A DNA stretch of 64,000 nt from Lactobacillaceae bacterium (GCA_902834055.1 CADFHB010000002.1:1-64000); one strand, 5' to 3'; counted from the stretch's first letter, positions 16,767-27,307 are shown. The notes: generated from the sequence alone by a model not told the origin. A program made the numbers and translations.

Positions 16767-16796
16767 CAAGTATTTTGTGCGATGGAGGTTATCGTG

Positions 16797-17975
16797 ATGG
16801 ATAAGCAACAATTTCTTGACGAATATAAAGCGGTCTTTGGCGAAAACGGGAAGGACGTCTTCTTCTCCCCGGGCCGGATCAATGTGATTGGTGAACACAC
16901 CGACTACAACGGTGGCCACGTTTTCCCTTGTGCCATTAGTATCGGTACCTATGGTGTTTATGGCCCTCGTGAAGATACAACGGTGGCAATTTACTCCGCA
17001 AACTCCGCTAAGGAAGAGAATAGCAAGATCATTAAGTTTGACATTAATGATCAAGAACCACAAACGGCTGACGACGAAAAGTGGGTCAACTACTTTAAGG
17101 GGATGCTTGTTTACCTGAAGCAACGTGGCTTCAAGATTGACCACGGCTTTAACTTCTACATTCACGGTTACCTGCCATACGGCTCTGGCCTGTCATCATC
17201 AGCCTCAATCGAAATGCTGATGGGTAACCTGTTAAAGGAAGAATTCAACCTCGATATTGATGAAGTTGAATTAGTTAAGTTAGGTCAAAAGACGGAAAAT
17301 GACTTTGTTGGTCTGAATTCTGGGATTATGGACCAATTTGCTGTTGGGATGGGGAAGAAGGATAACGCCATCTTCCTCGACTGTAACACCTTGGATTATA
17401 AGTACCTGCCACTAGAATTGGGCGACTACGAAATCCTGATCATGAGTACTAACAAGACCCACTCGCTGGCGGGCTCCAAGTACAACGAACGGGTTGAAGA
17501 GTGTGGTGAAGCGGTTAAGCGCCTCAGCAAGAAGCTCAACATTACCAAGCTGGGCGAGCTTGACCCCGCAACCTTTGACCAATACACTTACCTGATCAAT
17601 GATGACACCCTGATTCGGCGGGCCCGGCATGCCGTTAGTGAAAATGAACGGACGAAGCGGGCCATCGATGCGATGGAAAAGGGTGATCTGGAAGAACTAG
17701 GCCGACTAATTAACGCTTCACACGTTTCCCTTAAGTATGACTACGAAGTTACTGGTAAGGAATTGGATACCTTAGCTGAAAGTGCTTGGGAGCAACCTGG
17801 TTGCCTTGGTGCCCGGATGGTCGGCGGTGGTTTCGCCGGCAGTGCGATTGCCATCGTGAAGAAGTCCGCTGCCGATGACTTTAAGAAGAACGTTGGCAAG
17901 ATTTACCGGGAGAAGATTGGCTACGATGCCAGCTTCTACGATGCCGAAGTTGTTGACGGTCCACACAAGTTGTAA
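16797..17975 (+). CDS. galK: Galactokinase
   Basis: 392-residue GHMP kinase making galactose-1-phosphate from galactose and ATP, the first committed Leloir step. It has the galactose signature PGRINVIGEHTDYNGG, the ATP-binding GLSSSASIE (about residue 135) and the third GHMP motif GGGFAGSAIAI near residue 345. ATG 16797 follows GGAGG at 16784-16788; an ATG at 16782 is in frame but overlaps that ribosome site. It is followed by galT and galR and controlled by the promoter, two cre boxes and GalR-type operator directly upstream. Galactose mutarotase and UDP-galactose epimerase genes are not in this window. Confidence 0.96.
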   Translation: MDKQQFLDEYKAVFGENGKDVFFSPGRINVIGEHTDYNGGHVFPCAISIGTYGVYGPREDTTVAIYSANSAKEENSKIIKFDINDQEPQTADDEKWVNYFKGMLVYLKQRGFKIDHGFNFYIHGYLPYGSGLSSSASIEMLMGNLLKEEFNLDIDEVELVKLGQKTENDFVGLNSGIMDQFAVGMGKKDNAIFLDCNTLDYKYLPLELGDYEILIMSTNKTHSLAGSKYNERVEECGEAVKRLSKKLNITKLGELDPATFDQYTYLINDDTLIRRARHAVSENERTKRAIDAMEKGDLEELGRLINASHVSLKYDYEVTGKELDTLAESAWEQPGCLGARMVGGGFAGSAIAIVKKSAADDFKKNVGKIYREKIGYDASFYDAEVVDGPHKL

Positions 17976-18002
17976 TTAATGCTTTGCGAGGAGAATGAGA
18001 AA

Positions 18003-19451
18003 ATGAAGTTAATTGAAGAATATGCCGATAAGGTAATTGCTAGTGGCGCTTACGATCCATTAGACCGGGTATACGTGATGAACAAGATCCGCGGTTTCGT
18101 GGGTGACGAGGATGTAGAAGCTAGTGGTGACCAACCATTGGTCGCCCAACTAGTAGACCTGGCTGTTAAGCGCGGGAAGATCGAAGACGGTCAAACTGCC
18201 CGGGAAATTCTGAATGACCAACTCTATGACCTGATGACCCCACGGCCGTCAGTTGTTAACCACCTCTTCTGGGAAAAGTACCAGCAGTCACCAGCAACGG
18301 CAACGGACTGGTTCTATCAGTTGTGTACTAGTAATGACTATGTCAAGGTGGCCGCAATTAAGAAGAATGTGGTCTTTGATAAACCAACCAAGTATGGTAA
18401 CTTAGAAATTACTATTAACCTGTCCAAGCCTGAAAAGGATCCGAAGGCCATTGCGGCTGCCGCACATGATACGAAGAAGAAGTATCCCCAGTGTGCACTG
18501 TGCATGGAAAACGAAGGGTACAAGGGCCGGCTTGGCCAGGCAGCTCGGAGTAACCACCGGATTATTCGGATGACCATCGGCGGTAAGCAATGGGGCTTCC
18601 AATACTCACCATATGCTTACTTCAATGAACACTGCATTTTCCTCGATAGTAAGCATGAACCAATGAAGATTAACCGGCAGACCCTGGTTAACCTGGTGGA
18701 AATTGAGCACCAATTGCCCGCCTACTTTGTCGGTAGCAACGCCGACTTACCGATCGTGGGGGGCTCGATGTTAGCCCATGAACACTACCAAGGCGGTCGG
18801 CACATCTTCCCAATGATGAAGGCAACGATCAAGAAGCCGCTTAAATTTGCTGATTACCCAGCGGTCAAGGCGGGGATCGTTAACTGGCCAATGAGTGACA
18901 TTCGTTTGACCAGTGCCGACACGGCCCAACTGATTGACCTCGGTACCCACATTATTGATGTTTGGGACCACTACAGTGATGAAGGACTGGATATCAAGGC
19001 CTTTGACGGTGATACCCGCCACCACACTGTAACGCCGATCATGCACCGTGACGGTGACCAGTACGTCTTAGACTTGGTTCTTCGTGATAACAACACGAAT
19101 GACCAGTACCCACTGGGAATTTTCCACCCACACGAAAAGTTGTGGCACATCAAGAAGGAAAATATCGGCCTGATTGAAGTGATGGGACGGGCAATTTTAC
19201 CGGCCCGGTTGAAAGATGAGCTAAATGAAGTTAAGAAGTTTTGGCTCGGCGCCGCAAACAAGATTGCTGATAGCCACCTGCCGTGGGCAAAGGAAGTTCA
19301 GTCACGGGTTGACATCACCAAGGACAACGTCGATGAAGTCTTGGAACAAGAATTGGCTAACATTTTTGCCAATGTTCTAGAAAATGCTGGGGTCTTTAAG
19401 GATGATGCGGCTGGCCAAGCTGGCTGGGACCGCTTCATTGACCAGCTGTAA
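18003..19451 (+). CDS. galT: UDP-glucose-hexose-1-phosphate uridylyltransferase
   Basis: 482-residue GalT of the long Firmicutes type (class II), exchanging UMP between UDP-glucose and galactose-1-phosphate. Conserved segments include TPRPSVVNHLFW, CALCMENEGYKGR with its paired cysteines, and the active-site stretch MLAHEHYQGGRH containing the HXXXXH-like histidines. ATG 18003 has GAGGAGA at 17988-17994; the open frame begins earlier at 17979 without a ribosome site. It sits 27 nt after galK and 30 nt before galR, so the three form an operon. Confidence 0.95.
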   Translation: MKLIEEYADKVIASGAYDPLDRVYVMNKIRGFVGDEDVEASGDQPLVAQLVDLAVKRGKIEDGQTAREILNDQLYDLMTPRPSVVNHLFWEKYQQSPATATDWFYQLCTSNDYVKVAAIKKNVVFDKPTKYGNLEITINLSKPEKDPKAIAAAAHDTKKKYPQCALCMENEGYKGRLGQAARSNHRIIRMTIGGKQWGFQYSPYAYFNEHCIFLDSKHEPMKINRQTLVNLVEIEHQLPAYFVGSNADLPIVGGSMLAHEHYQGGRHIFPMMKATIKKPLKFADYPAVKAGIVNWPMSDIRLTSADTAQLIDLGTHIIDVWDHYSDEGLDIKAFDGDTRHHTVTPIMHRDGDQYVLDLVLRDNNTNDQYPLGIFHPHEKLWHIKKENIGLIEVMGRAILPARLKDELNEVKKFWLGAANKIADSHLPWAKEVQSRVDITKDNVDEVLEQELANIFANVLENAGVFKDDAAGQAGWDRFIDQL

Positions 19452-19457
19452 AAATAA

Positions 19458-20474
<1,017 letters not shown>

Positions 20475-20518
20475 ATGAGCGCGGCGGTGCTAGAGTAAAG
20501 GCACGCTGTGTTCAGGCC

Positions 20519-20575
20519 AAAATGGCTTCCAATATTTGGAAAAATTTTCCAAATGTTGGAAGCCATTTTTTTATG
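20519..20575. terminator. Terminator between galR and the AraC-type gene
   Basis: A 20-bp stem (20521-20540 with 20549-20568, built from AATGGCTTCC and GGAAGCCATT) ends in a T run on the right, with an A run on the left. It terminates galKTR and, on the other strand, the AraC-type gene. Confidence 0.9.
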
Positions 20576-20579
20576 CCGG

Positions 20580-21511
20580 TTAGGAGGGGGACTGCTTATC
20601 TGTGTCCTTGAACCGTTGGTAATAATTAATATCCGTATCCCGGGATAACAGTACCTGGGGGTCGAAGCTGCTGCTATCCTGAAACTTCTGCGTATAGGCC
20701 CGCCGAAATTCAGAAGGGGTTAGTTGGAACTTCTTTTTAAACTGCTTCATGAAGTGCTTGTCATCATTAAAGCAAGCATCACTAGCGACCCGCTTAATTG
20801 GGAAGTTAGTTTTTAGCAGTAGTTCTTGGGCCCGTTCCATCTTTAAATCATTAATGAACTGAATGAGTGTTTGCCCGGTGGCTTGCTTAAAGATTCGTTC
20901 AAGGTAGTTGGGGTTAAATTCAAAGTGGGCGGCAATTTGACTGACTGTTAACGTACTGCTGAGGTTAGATAAAATCCAGCCCTTGATGTTACTCATCTGG
21001 TCACTACCTGCAGATGAATGGGATTCAACAAAGTCGTGGGCCAACTCAATCAGCTCGTGAGCAGGTAGTCAACAGCAATGCGGGGGTAGTGCTTATTAAT
21101 GGCGATATCTAGGACCTGGTTAGCGAGCACAAAGGACTTCTTAATGGCTGGCAAGGTAAAGTGGGCTGGTAAGGGAATAATTCCGTTGCGGACTGACTGC
21201 CCTTCCCAATATTCACCCACTTGGCAACTGTGGGGGTGGGGGAAGAAATGAAACCAGTAGTACTGGGTGTGGCGGGGCGACTTTTGGTAGCTAACCACAA
21301 TGGCATGGGCAGGGACCAGTAAGGCCTCATTTGCAGTAATGGCAAACCGGTGTTTATTAACTTGCAAGAAGAGTTGTCCAGAAACAACAATAATAATCTC
21401 ATAAGCTTCGTTTTGATAAATTCGTTTGTGCCGCCAATTGTCGCCCGCGGTAAAGAACCCCTGGTTAGCAGCGACGACGGGGTGGCGAATGTCAAAGTAA
21501 GTTACCTGCAT
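20580..21511 (-). pseudogene. AraC-family sugar regulator, frameshifted
   Basis: A transcriptional activator of the RafR/MsmR kind in two frames. The first part (21511 to 21050) is an N-terminal sugar-sensing cupin with YEIIIVVSGQLFLQVNKHRF and AHAIVVSYQ, ending YLLTS before a stop. The second part holds a complete AraC DNA-binding domain with two helix-turn-helix motifs (LTVSQIAAHFEFNPNYLERIF and IKRVASDACFNDDKHFMKQF). Restoring one base near 21060 gives a continuous YLLHELIELAHDF, so I infer a one-base deletion. It is divergent from the melibiose-type permease and would have controlled that locus. A sequencing error is possible. Confidence 0.8.
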
Positions 21512-21597
21512 GATACCCCTCCTTAATGGTAGGAAATCTCCACCTAATGTTCAATATAAAGTGGTAAATAGACACCTTTAATGCAGTAACCACCATT

Positions 21598-21625
21598 TTT
21601 GAAAGCTATTGAAAACGATTACAAT
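21598..21625 (+). promoter_or_regulatory. Promoter and cre box of the melibiose-type permease
   Basis: A cre box TGAAAACGATTACA (21610-21623) matches the consensus fully and overlaps a TACAAT -10 at 21620-21625; TTTGAA or TTGAAA near 21598 serves as -35. CcpA binding here would block the promoter. The gap of 157 bp to the divergent AraC-type gene holds both promoters. Confidence 0.65.
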
Positions 21626-21668
21626 TTAACCGTTGAAAGGTTGAATTTTTTGTTAGGAGTGAATTGCA

Positions 21669-23039
21669 ATGGATAACAAAAGGGTGAAATATCCATTTGG
21701 ATCGACCAAAGCGAAGGTCGGCCCCCTAGAAAAGCTGAGTTATGCCAACCTTGACTTTTTTGGACAGTTATTGGCAACGGTGGTTAATAATTATTTGATG
21801 TACTTCTTCACGGATGTGGCAGCAGTCTCGGCCGCCGCCACGGGGATAATCTTACTGATTGCCCGGGTAGTTGATGCGGTTGGTGCGCCAGTCTGGGGGA
21901 CCTTGATTGACATGACCCACTCTAAGTTTGGTAAGGCTCGGCCCTACTTCTTATGGTTGGCCTTGCCATATGCCGCTAGTGCGATCTTACTGTTCTGGGC
22001 GCCAAGCCTCTCCCCAGCCGCTAAGGCGATCTACTGTGGAGTTGTATACATGATCTATGGGGTCCTTTATCTGGGGATTAACGCCCCGATCACCACGATT
22101 TTGACCCTGATCACCTCATCACCTGCACAGCGAGTTAAGTTGAATTCATGGCGGATGGTGGGCGCCCAGCTGGGGGTATTTATCGTTAATTCCTTGACGT
22201 TGCCACTGGTGGCCTTCTTTGGTGGCGGTAACGATGTTAAGGGTTTCCGGATCTTTATCGTAATTTTCGCGATCTTAAACGTGTGTGAGACCCTGTTCTC
22301 ATTTGGCCACATCCGCGAACGGGTGGTTGTACCGAATAGTCAGCGGGTTACCCTGCGGAAGAGTATCCACGCGATGAATAAGAACTGGCCATGGTTCTTG
22401 ATCGTCGGTGGAAACTTCCTCTTTTGGATTGCCCAACAGGGCCGTCAGCAGTCACTGGTTTATTACTTTACGTACTATTTCCACAACAAGGGGTTAGTAA
22501 CGTTCTTTAATTCAATTGCTATTATTCAAGTGATTGGTATTATCTCAATCCCATTGTTGAATAAGTACATGTCCAAGAGTCATATTTGGGCACTCGGCTT
22601 AGCTGGTGCCGTACTTGGTCAGTTTATTATCATGTTTGCCCACCTCAACGTGGTCAGCGCAATCATCGGGTGGATCATTGCCAACATTGGTTCTGGGATT
22701 GCCTGCTCGATGCCGTTTGCGATGTTGGGATCGGTCGTGGACTATGGTGAGTGGAAGAACGGTGTTAACGCTGCCGGGATTTTAACTACGGTGGGTTCTG
22801 CCTTCTGTATGTCAATGGGAATGGGCCTTGTCGGTGCCTTAAATGGTGGTATTATGTCGGCCTTTGGCTACGTTGCCAATCATGCCCAAACTGCCCATGC
22901 CCTATTGGGGATCAATATTTCGTTTAACTGGGTAACGATCTTAATGTACGCACTGGCGATTATCCCTGATCTGGTTTATCAAAAGTATGAAAACATGGAA
23001 AAGGATATTACCGTTGAACTTTCCAAGACCCGTGAATAG
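21669..23039 (+). CDS. GPH-family sugar:cation symporter, melibiose/raffinose type
   Basis: 456-residue, 12-helix permease of the glycoside-pentoside-hexuronide family. It has the N-terminal LSYANLDFFGQLLATVVNNY, the family motif around ARVVDAVGAPVWGTLIDMTHSKFGKARPY and a cytoplasmic loop WRMVGAQLGVF. Unlike LacS it has no C-terminal EIIA domain, so it resembles MelB/RafP. Its neighbours, an AraC-type regulator and an alpha-galactosidase, indicate melibiose, raffinose or a related alpha-galactoside. AGGAGTG precedes ATG 21669. It is intact although both functional partners are broken. Confidence 0.85.
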   Translation: MDNKRVKYPFGSTKAKVGPLEKLSYANLDFFGQLLATVVNNYLMYFFTDVAAVSAAATGIILLIARVVDAVGAPVWGTLIDMTHSKFGKARPYFLWLALPYAASAILLFWAPSLSPAAKAIYCGVVYMIYGVLYLGINAPITTILTLITSSPAQRVKLNSWRMVGAQLGVFIVNSLTLPLVAFFGGGNDVKGFRIFIVIFAILNVCETLFSFGHIRERVVVPNSQRVTLRKSIHAMNKNWPWFLIVGGNFLFWIAQQGRQQSLVYYFTYYFHNKGLVTFFNSIAIIQVIGIISIPLLNKYMSKSHIWALGLAGAVLGQFIIMFAHLNVVSAIIGWIIANIGSGIACSMPFAMLGSVVDYGEWKNGVNAAGILTTVGSAFCMSMGMGLVGALNGGIMSAFGYVANHAQTAHALLGINISFNWVTILMYALAIIPDLVYQKYENMEKDITVELSKTRE

Positions 23040-23076
23040 AAAAATAAGGGGCCGTGACGATTGCCACATCCCCTTA

Positions 23077-23172
23077 CTAGTTAAAGTGCGAGTATAAGAT
23101 GAAAATTGTGTCAACAATGATGATGAGTGCGAGAAAGAATAGTAAGTTACCGCGTTTGGGTTTGTTATCCAT
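23077..23172 (-). CDS. Small single-helix membrane protein, 31 residues
   Basis: An unannotated small gene on the leftward strand: a basic N-terminus MDNKPKRGN, one strongly hydrophobic helix LLFFLALIIIVDTIFILY and a short tail SHFN. The ATG at 23172 has GGAGGT about 10 nt upstream. A TATGAT -10 lies near 23207-23212 on the same strand with a cre box just behind it. It is convergent with the permease gene and sits between it and the alpha-galactosidase. Lysine-rich head plus single helix fits a small membrane protein. Function unknown. Confidence 0.6.
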   Translation of the reverse strand: MDNKPKRGNLLFFLALIIIVDTIFILYSHFN

Positions 23173-23215
23173 ACGATCGTGACCTCCATTTGACTTAGTA
23201 ACTTCATCATAGCAA

Positions 23216-23229
23216 TGAAAACGTTTCAA
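23216..23229. promoter_or_regulatory. cre box between permease and alpha-galactosidase
   Basis: TGAAAACGTTTCAA is a near-consensus cre site. It lies behind the -10 of the 31-residue gene on the minus strand and about 65 bp upstream of the alpha-galactosidase start on the plus strand, so either could be its target. Confidence 0.55.
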
Positions 23230-23235
23230 AAGAAG

Positions 23236-23260
23236 AAAAGGTGGTAAATTGCCACCTTTT
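23236..23260. terminator. Short hairpin in the alpha-galactosidase leader
   Basis: AAAAGGTGG pairs with CCACCTTTT around a 7-nt loop. It could end upstream transcription in either direction or attenuate the following gene; the T run is short. Confidence 0.45.
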
Positions 23261-23295
23261 CTATCGGATTAAGGTGTAACAAAGGAGGATCACAA

Positions 23296-25358
23296 ATGGG
23301 TAAGATTTCAGTTAGCACTCCGGCAACGACACTGGGGTTAGAAGTCCTCGATACAGGCGCAGTGGCCTTAAGTCGGGTGGGCTCGAATGATCTGTCGCAA
23401 GTTGATAATCAAAATAAGGAACAAATGACACTAACCGAAGTCCAGGTGACGGGAGAAAATATCCATCACAAGGGTGTCGGATTTGTTAGTACGGAACCAG
23501 GAAGTAGTCTTCACTATCTTAGTCACCAGGTCACGGATAATGACCAGGGGAAGCTGTTAACGGTTATTCAAAAGAATAAAACGGGGAACTTAAAGGTAAT
23601 TAATCACTACCAGCTCTACAACAATACCCCGGTAATTCGCAGCTGGGTAACCCTAGAAAACGTGGGGACGGCTTCTTTAGGGATCGAGTACGTATCCTCG
23701 TTTGCACTAACGGGAGTTAACCAGGCCCAGGACCTTACCGGTAATTACGCCACGGATAACACCTTGTACGTAGCCAATAATGATTGGACAGCGGAAGCCC
23801 AGTGGAAAGCTAATACACTAAAGGATACTGGTTTAGACTACTGGGTCGATGGTGAAGAGAGGCAAGCCTCCTCAAAGCGGATTAGCATCACCAACAATTC
23901 TTCGTGGTCCTGTTCGGAATATTCGCCTAATGGGCTCTTGGTAAATAATAAGACTGGCCAGGTGGCAATTTGGCAGATCGAAAACAATGGCGCTTGGCAC
24001 TACGAATTAACCGATATCGGTGCCGGGAACCTCCTAGCCATCCGGCTGTCGGGTCCGGAGGAGTACGATAACCACTGGTGGAAGGACCTCCAGCCAGGGG
24101 AGCAGTTTACGACGGTTACCGTGGCGTTTGGCCAGCTAATGGGAGATTTTGAAACGGCCATTGGGGCAATGACAAAGTACCGGAGGAATATTCGCCGCCC
24201 AAATACTGATGACCAGCGTTTGGCCGTAATCTTTAATGACTATATGAATGGCCTCTCTGGCGACCCGACGACTGCCAAGGAGAAGCCGTTGATTGTGGTT
24301 GGTACGCTCCTGGCTACTGGTGGGACAGTGTGGGTGAGTGGCAACCGTCCAGCGAACGTTTTCCCAACGGCATCGAAGAGGTGATTGACTATATCCGCAG
24401 CAAGGGGATGGTCCCTGGCCTGTGGTTGGAAATTGAAGTAATGGGAATCAAGTGCCCACTAGCGAGTCAGTTACCAGATGACTGGTTCTTTACCCGGCAT
24501 GGCAAGCGGGTGATTAATTCTGACCGCTACCACCTGGACTTTACCAATCCGGCAGTGCGTAAGTACGCAGATAGTGTAGTTGACCGGTTAGTAAAGCAGT
24601 ATGGTGTCGGCTATATTAAGATGGACTATAATATTACGACTGGGATTGGCACCGACCATGCTGCTGACAGCTATGGGGATGGCCTTCTTAACCATAACCG
24701 TGTCTACCTGAAGTGGTGGGATGCGGTTTTCCAGCGCTATCCAGAATTAGTAATTGAAAACTGTGGTAGTGGTGGGATGCGCCATGACTATGCGATGCTT
24801 CAACGCCACAGCACCCAATCAATGACCGACCAAACGGATTACGTTCGCAACGGTAACATCGCTGCCGTGGGGGCCTCTGTTGTTACCCCTGAGCAATGTG
24901 CAATCTGGTCTTATCCTTTAAAGGACGGGGATGACGAAGAGGTAATCTTCAACATGGTTAACGCAATGCTAGTACGGATTCACCAAAGTGGCTTGCTAAA
25001 CGAGGTGACCGGCCACCGCCTTGACCTGGTCAAAGAAGGGATCGCAACCTATAAACACTATCGTGACCAGATCCCGTCACTACTTCCCGTTTGGCCAACT
25101 GGCTTGGGACAAATTGACGATTCCTGGTTTAGCTACGGCCTCCATGGCCACGGCGAGATGTACCTAGCAGTTTGGCGTGGGGTTGGTGGGGTGGCCACCC
25201 AGTCAATCGACCTGACAGCGTATGGTAAAGTGGCTACCATTAAGCAGGTATACCCAACCAACGATGAGCTAATTTCTTATGCCGTTGTCGGCAATAAGTT
25301 AGCCGTTAACTTTCCACGCGAACGGTTTGCACGGTTATATAAGGTTGAATTTAAATAG
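23296..25358 (+). pseudogene. GH36 alpha-galactosidase, frameshifted by an internal deletion
   Basis: An alpha-galactosidase broken in two. The first frame (23296 on, AAAGGAGG upstream) is a normal N-terminal beta-domain and catalytic-domain start reaching NDYMNGLSGDPTTAKEKP. The second resumes with DCGWYAPGYWWDSVGEW and continues through GLWLEIEVMGI, the nucleophile motif YIKMDYN, ENCGSGG and the acid/base region MTDQTDYV. Related GH36 proteins have about 14 residues between the two pieces; only two bases remain, so roughly 40 nt are lost around 24288-24291, shifting the frame. The lost strand is part of the barrel core, so activity is very unlikely even with frameshifting. Confidence 0.85.
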
Positions 25359-25378
25359 CATGGTGTAGTTCTTGTGAT

Positions 25379-25430
25379 AAAAAAAGATCCGAGCAGTCGG
25401 CGAATTTGATCGACTACTCGGGTCTTTTTC
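25379..25430. terminator. Terminator between alpha-galactosidase and the leftward sda operon
   Basis: AAAAAGATCCGAGCAGTCG at 25381-25399 pairs with 25411-25429 with few mismatches; A and T runs on both sides make it bidirectional. Confidence 0.85.
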
Positions 25431-25747
25431 TATTCATGGATGCCTAAGGCTAACCGTGCAGCCCGGCTCATCCTGCTCGGCGTCCATGCTGGCTCCCAGA
25501 CGAATTGGACGTCAACGTTTTTGACCTCGGGGACCTGCTTGGCGGCCGCAGAAACATCCCGTGCTAATACGTCGGTAAGCGGACACCCTATCGTGGTGAG
25601 GGTCATCTTGACGAGACAAATCCCGTCTTCATCGAGATCGAGGCTATATATTAGGCCCAAGTTAACAACGTCAATTCCCAATTCAGGATCAATGACGGTG
25701 GTAAGGTGGTTAATGATATCATCCCGGATAGCTTGTGGCGACCGCAT
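25430..25747 (-). CDS. MIP18/PaaD-family iron-sulfur assembly factor (DUF59)
   Basis: 105-residue SufT/PaaD-like protein. The core TTVIDPELGIDVVNLGLIY with the later TTIGCPLTD (conserved reactive Cys) is diagnostic for the DUF59/MIP18 family, involved in delivering Fe-S clusters to target proteins. It begins 2 nt after the serine dehydratase alpha-subunit stop, using a GAGG inside that gene, so it is the third gene of the sda operon. Serine dehydratase is a 4Fe-4S enzyme, so a dedicated maturation role is a plausible inference. It ends at a bidirectional terminator. Confidence 0.85.
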   Translation of the reverse strand: MRSPQAIRDDIINHLTTVIDPELGIDVVNLGLIYSLDLDEDGICLVKMTLTTIGCPLTDVLARDVSAAAKQVPEVKNVDVQFVWEPAWTPSRMSRAARLALGIHE

Positions 25748-25749
25748 TT

Positions 25750-26631
25750 TTAAACCTCGGTGCCAAAAATACGGGCTTTAATTGCTTGCCCGGTTGGCGT
25801 CCCAGCTAGGCCACCAATCCCCGTTTCGCGTAATGCTGCGGGAAGACCATGACCAACCTTGTTCATGGCCGAAATACATTCATCTACTGGAATTTTATTG
25901 ACACACCCGGCCAGGGCCATGTCAGCGGCAATCAAGGCGTTACCAGCACCGATCGCGTTTCGCTTTACGCAAGGGATTTCGACCAGGCCGGCAATCGGGT
26001 CGCAAACGAGCCCGAGAAGGTTTGAAATGGCGATTGCCATTGCGTGGCCACTTTGCCGTGGCGTTCCACCAGCTGCTTCTACCGCCGCGGCGGCCCCCAT
26101 GGCCGCGGCGCTCCCGACTTCCGCTTGACAACCACCAGTGGCGCCGGCAATCCCAGAGTGGTTGGCAATTACTAGCCCAACACCACCCGCCGTAAAGAGG
26201 AAACGGATCATCTGGTCATCGGTTAGGTGTAGCCGGTCCTTAAGCATGAACAAGACACCCGGTAGTGTCCCAGCTGATCCGGCAGTGGGGGTGGCACAAA
26301 CGACCCCCATGGCCGCGTTAACCTCGTTGGTAGCGATGGCGTCTTGGACGGCTTCCATCATCGCGTCACCGGAAAGGGTCCGGTGGGTTTCCCGGTAGTG
26401 TTTGATCTTGACGGCTTCGCCACCGGTTAACCGGGTTTTTGAAAAGACCCCCTTGCCGCTTTGGCCGCGTAAGACCGCATTCTCCATTGTGGCAATGTTA
26501 GTGGCCATATGCCGCCAAATGCTCTCCCGGCTGTTGTGGGAAGTGTGACACTCTTGTTGGATAATCAATTCTGAAATTGGCTGGTGTGATTGCTCAGCGT
26601 CTTCAATAATTTCTTGGATACTATTGTACAT
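25750..26631 (-). CDS. sdaAA: L-serine dehydratase, alpha subunit
   Basis: 293-residue catalytic subunit that, with the beta subunit, converts L-serine to pyruvate and ammonia using an oxygen-sensitive 4Fe-4S cluster. Signature stretches are ATPTAGSAGTLPGVL, SGIAGATGGCQAEVGSA and LGLVCDPIAGLVEIPC, which include the cluster cysteines, with KRNAIGAGNAL after them. ATG 26631 has GGAGGT upstream. It follows the beta subunit by 13 nt and precedes the DUF59 Fe-S factor, so all three are one operon. Length and motifs are normal. Confidence 0.94.
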   Translation of the reverse strand: MYNSIQEIIEDAEQSHQPISELIIQQECHTSHNSRESIWRHMATNIATMENAVLRGQSGKGVFSKTRLTGGEAVKIKHYRETHRTLSGDAMMEAVQDAIATNEVNAAMGVVCATPTAGSAGTLPGVLFMLKDRLHLTDDQMIRFLFTAGGVGLVIANHSGIAGATGGCQAEVGSAAAMGAAAAVEAAGGTPRQSGHAMAIAISNLLGLVCDPIAGLVEIPCVKRNAIGAGNALIAADMALAGCVNKIPVDECISAMNKVGHGLPAALRETGIGGLAGTPTGQAIKARIFGTEV

Positions 26632-26644
26632 TTGGGTGTACCTC

Positions 26645-27307
26645 CTACAAGCAAATGACGTGGTTAAACTTAGCTTGAATATCTTTGATCGTCTCTTCAG
26701 TCATGTAGTTTTTGATGTCGTATTCATAAATATCATCGACGTCGCCCTTCAGTGACTGCTTACGAGAAAAGGGCGCAACCTGGTCAATATAGCTAGTTAA
26801 TTCGACGGCGTTGGGGTGCTTTTTACCGTAGTCAACGTAAACGATGATTGGCAATGGGCCGGCCGGTTTGACCGTAATTTGGTCAATGACCATTTGCCGA
26901 ATTTCAATTGCACCACCACCGATCGAGCAGGCGGTTAGGCTGATTGCTTTTTGATTATTACTAACTTCTAATACCGCAGTATTAGGGTGGTGAATCGGGC
27001 TGGGCCCATCCTCTTCAACAAAGCGGATATCAATCCCCCGTTCTTCGGCAATACTGATCGCGTCAGGGACCCGCTGGTCATCAGGTAGGAAACCAAGGAT
27101 CCCGGCTGCAATAGCGTAGTCGGTGCCGTGACCGCGGTGAGTCTTGGCAAATGATTCGTAGTAGTGCACTGTTACTTTGGTAATGCGGGCACTAAATAAC
27201 TTGTAAGCCGCGCGCCCAATTTTGACGGCGCCGGCGGTATGCGAACTCGAGGGCCCGATCATAACGGGACCAATAATATCAAAAACGCTTCGGTACTTTG
27301 CACCCAT
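26645..27307 (-). CDS. sdaAB: L-serine dehydratase, beta subunit
   Basis: 220-residue regulatory subunit. The N-terminus has the serine-dehydratase beta signature DIIGPVMIGPSSSHTAGAVK; TACSIGGGAIEI follows, and the C-terminal ACT-like part ends at CL. ATG 27307 is preceded by GGAGGA; an upstream TTG at 27322 is in frame but overlaps that ribosome site. First gene of the leftward sda operon, divergent from the peptide transporter gene with about 310 bp between them. Confidence 0.93.
   Translation of the reverse strand: MGAKYRSVFDIIGPVMIGPSSSHTAGAVKIGRAAYKLFSARITKVTVHYYESFAKTHRGHGTDYAIAAGILGFLPDDQRVPDAISIAEERGIDIRFVEEDGPSPIHHPNTAVLEVSNNQKAISLTACSIGGGAIEIRQMVIDQITVKPAGPLPIIVYVDYGKKHPNAVELTSYIDQVAPFSRKQSLKGDVDDIYEYDIKNYMTEETIKDIQAKFNHVICL

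Noticed and set aside
24330..25358. Independent enzyme starting at ATG 24330
   Set aside because: It is the second half of the broken alpha-galactosidase; its upstream part continues in another frame.
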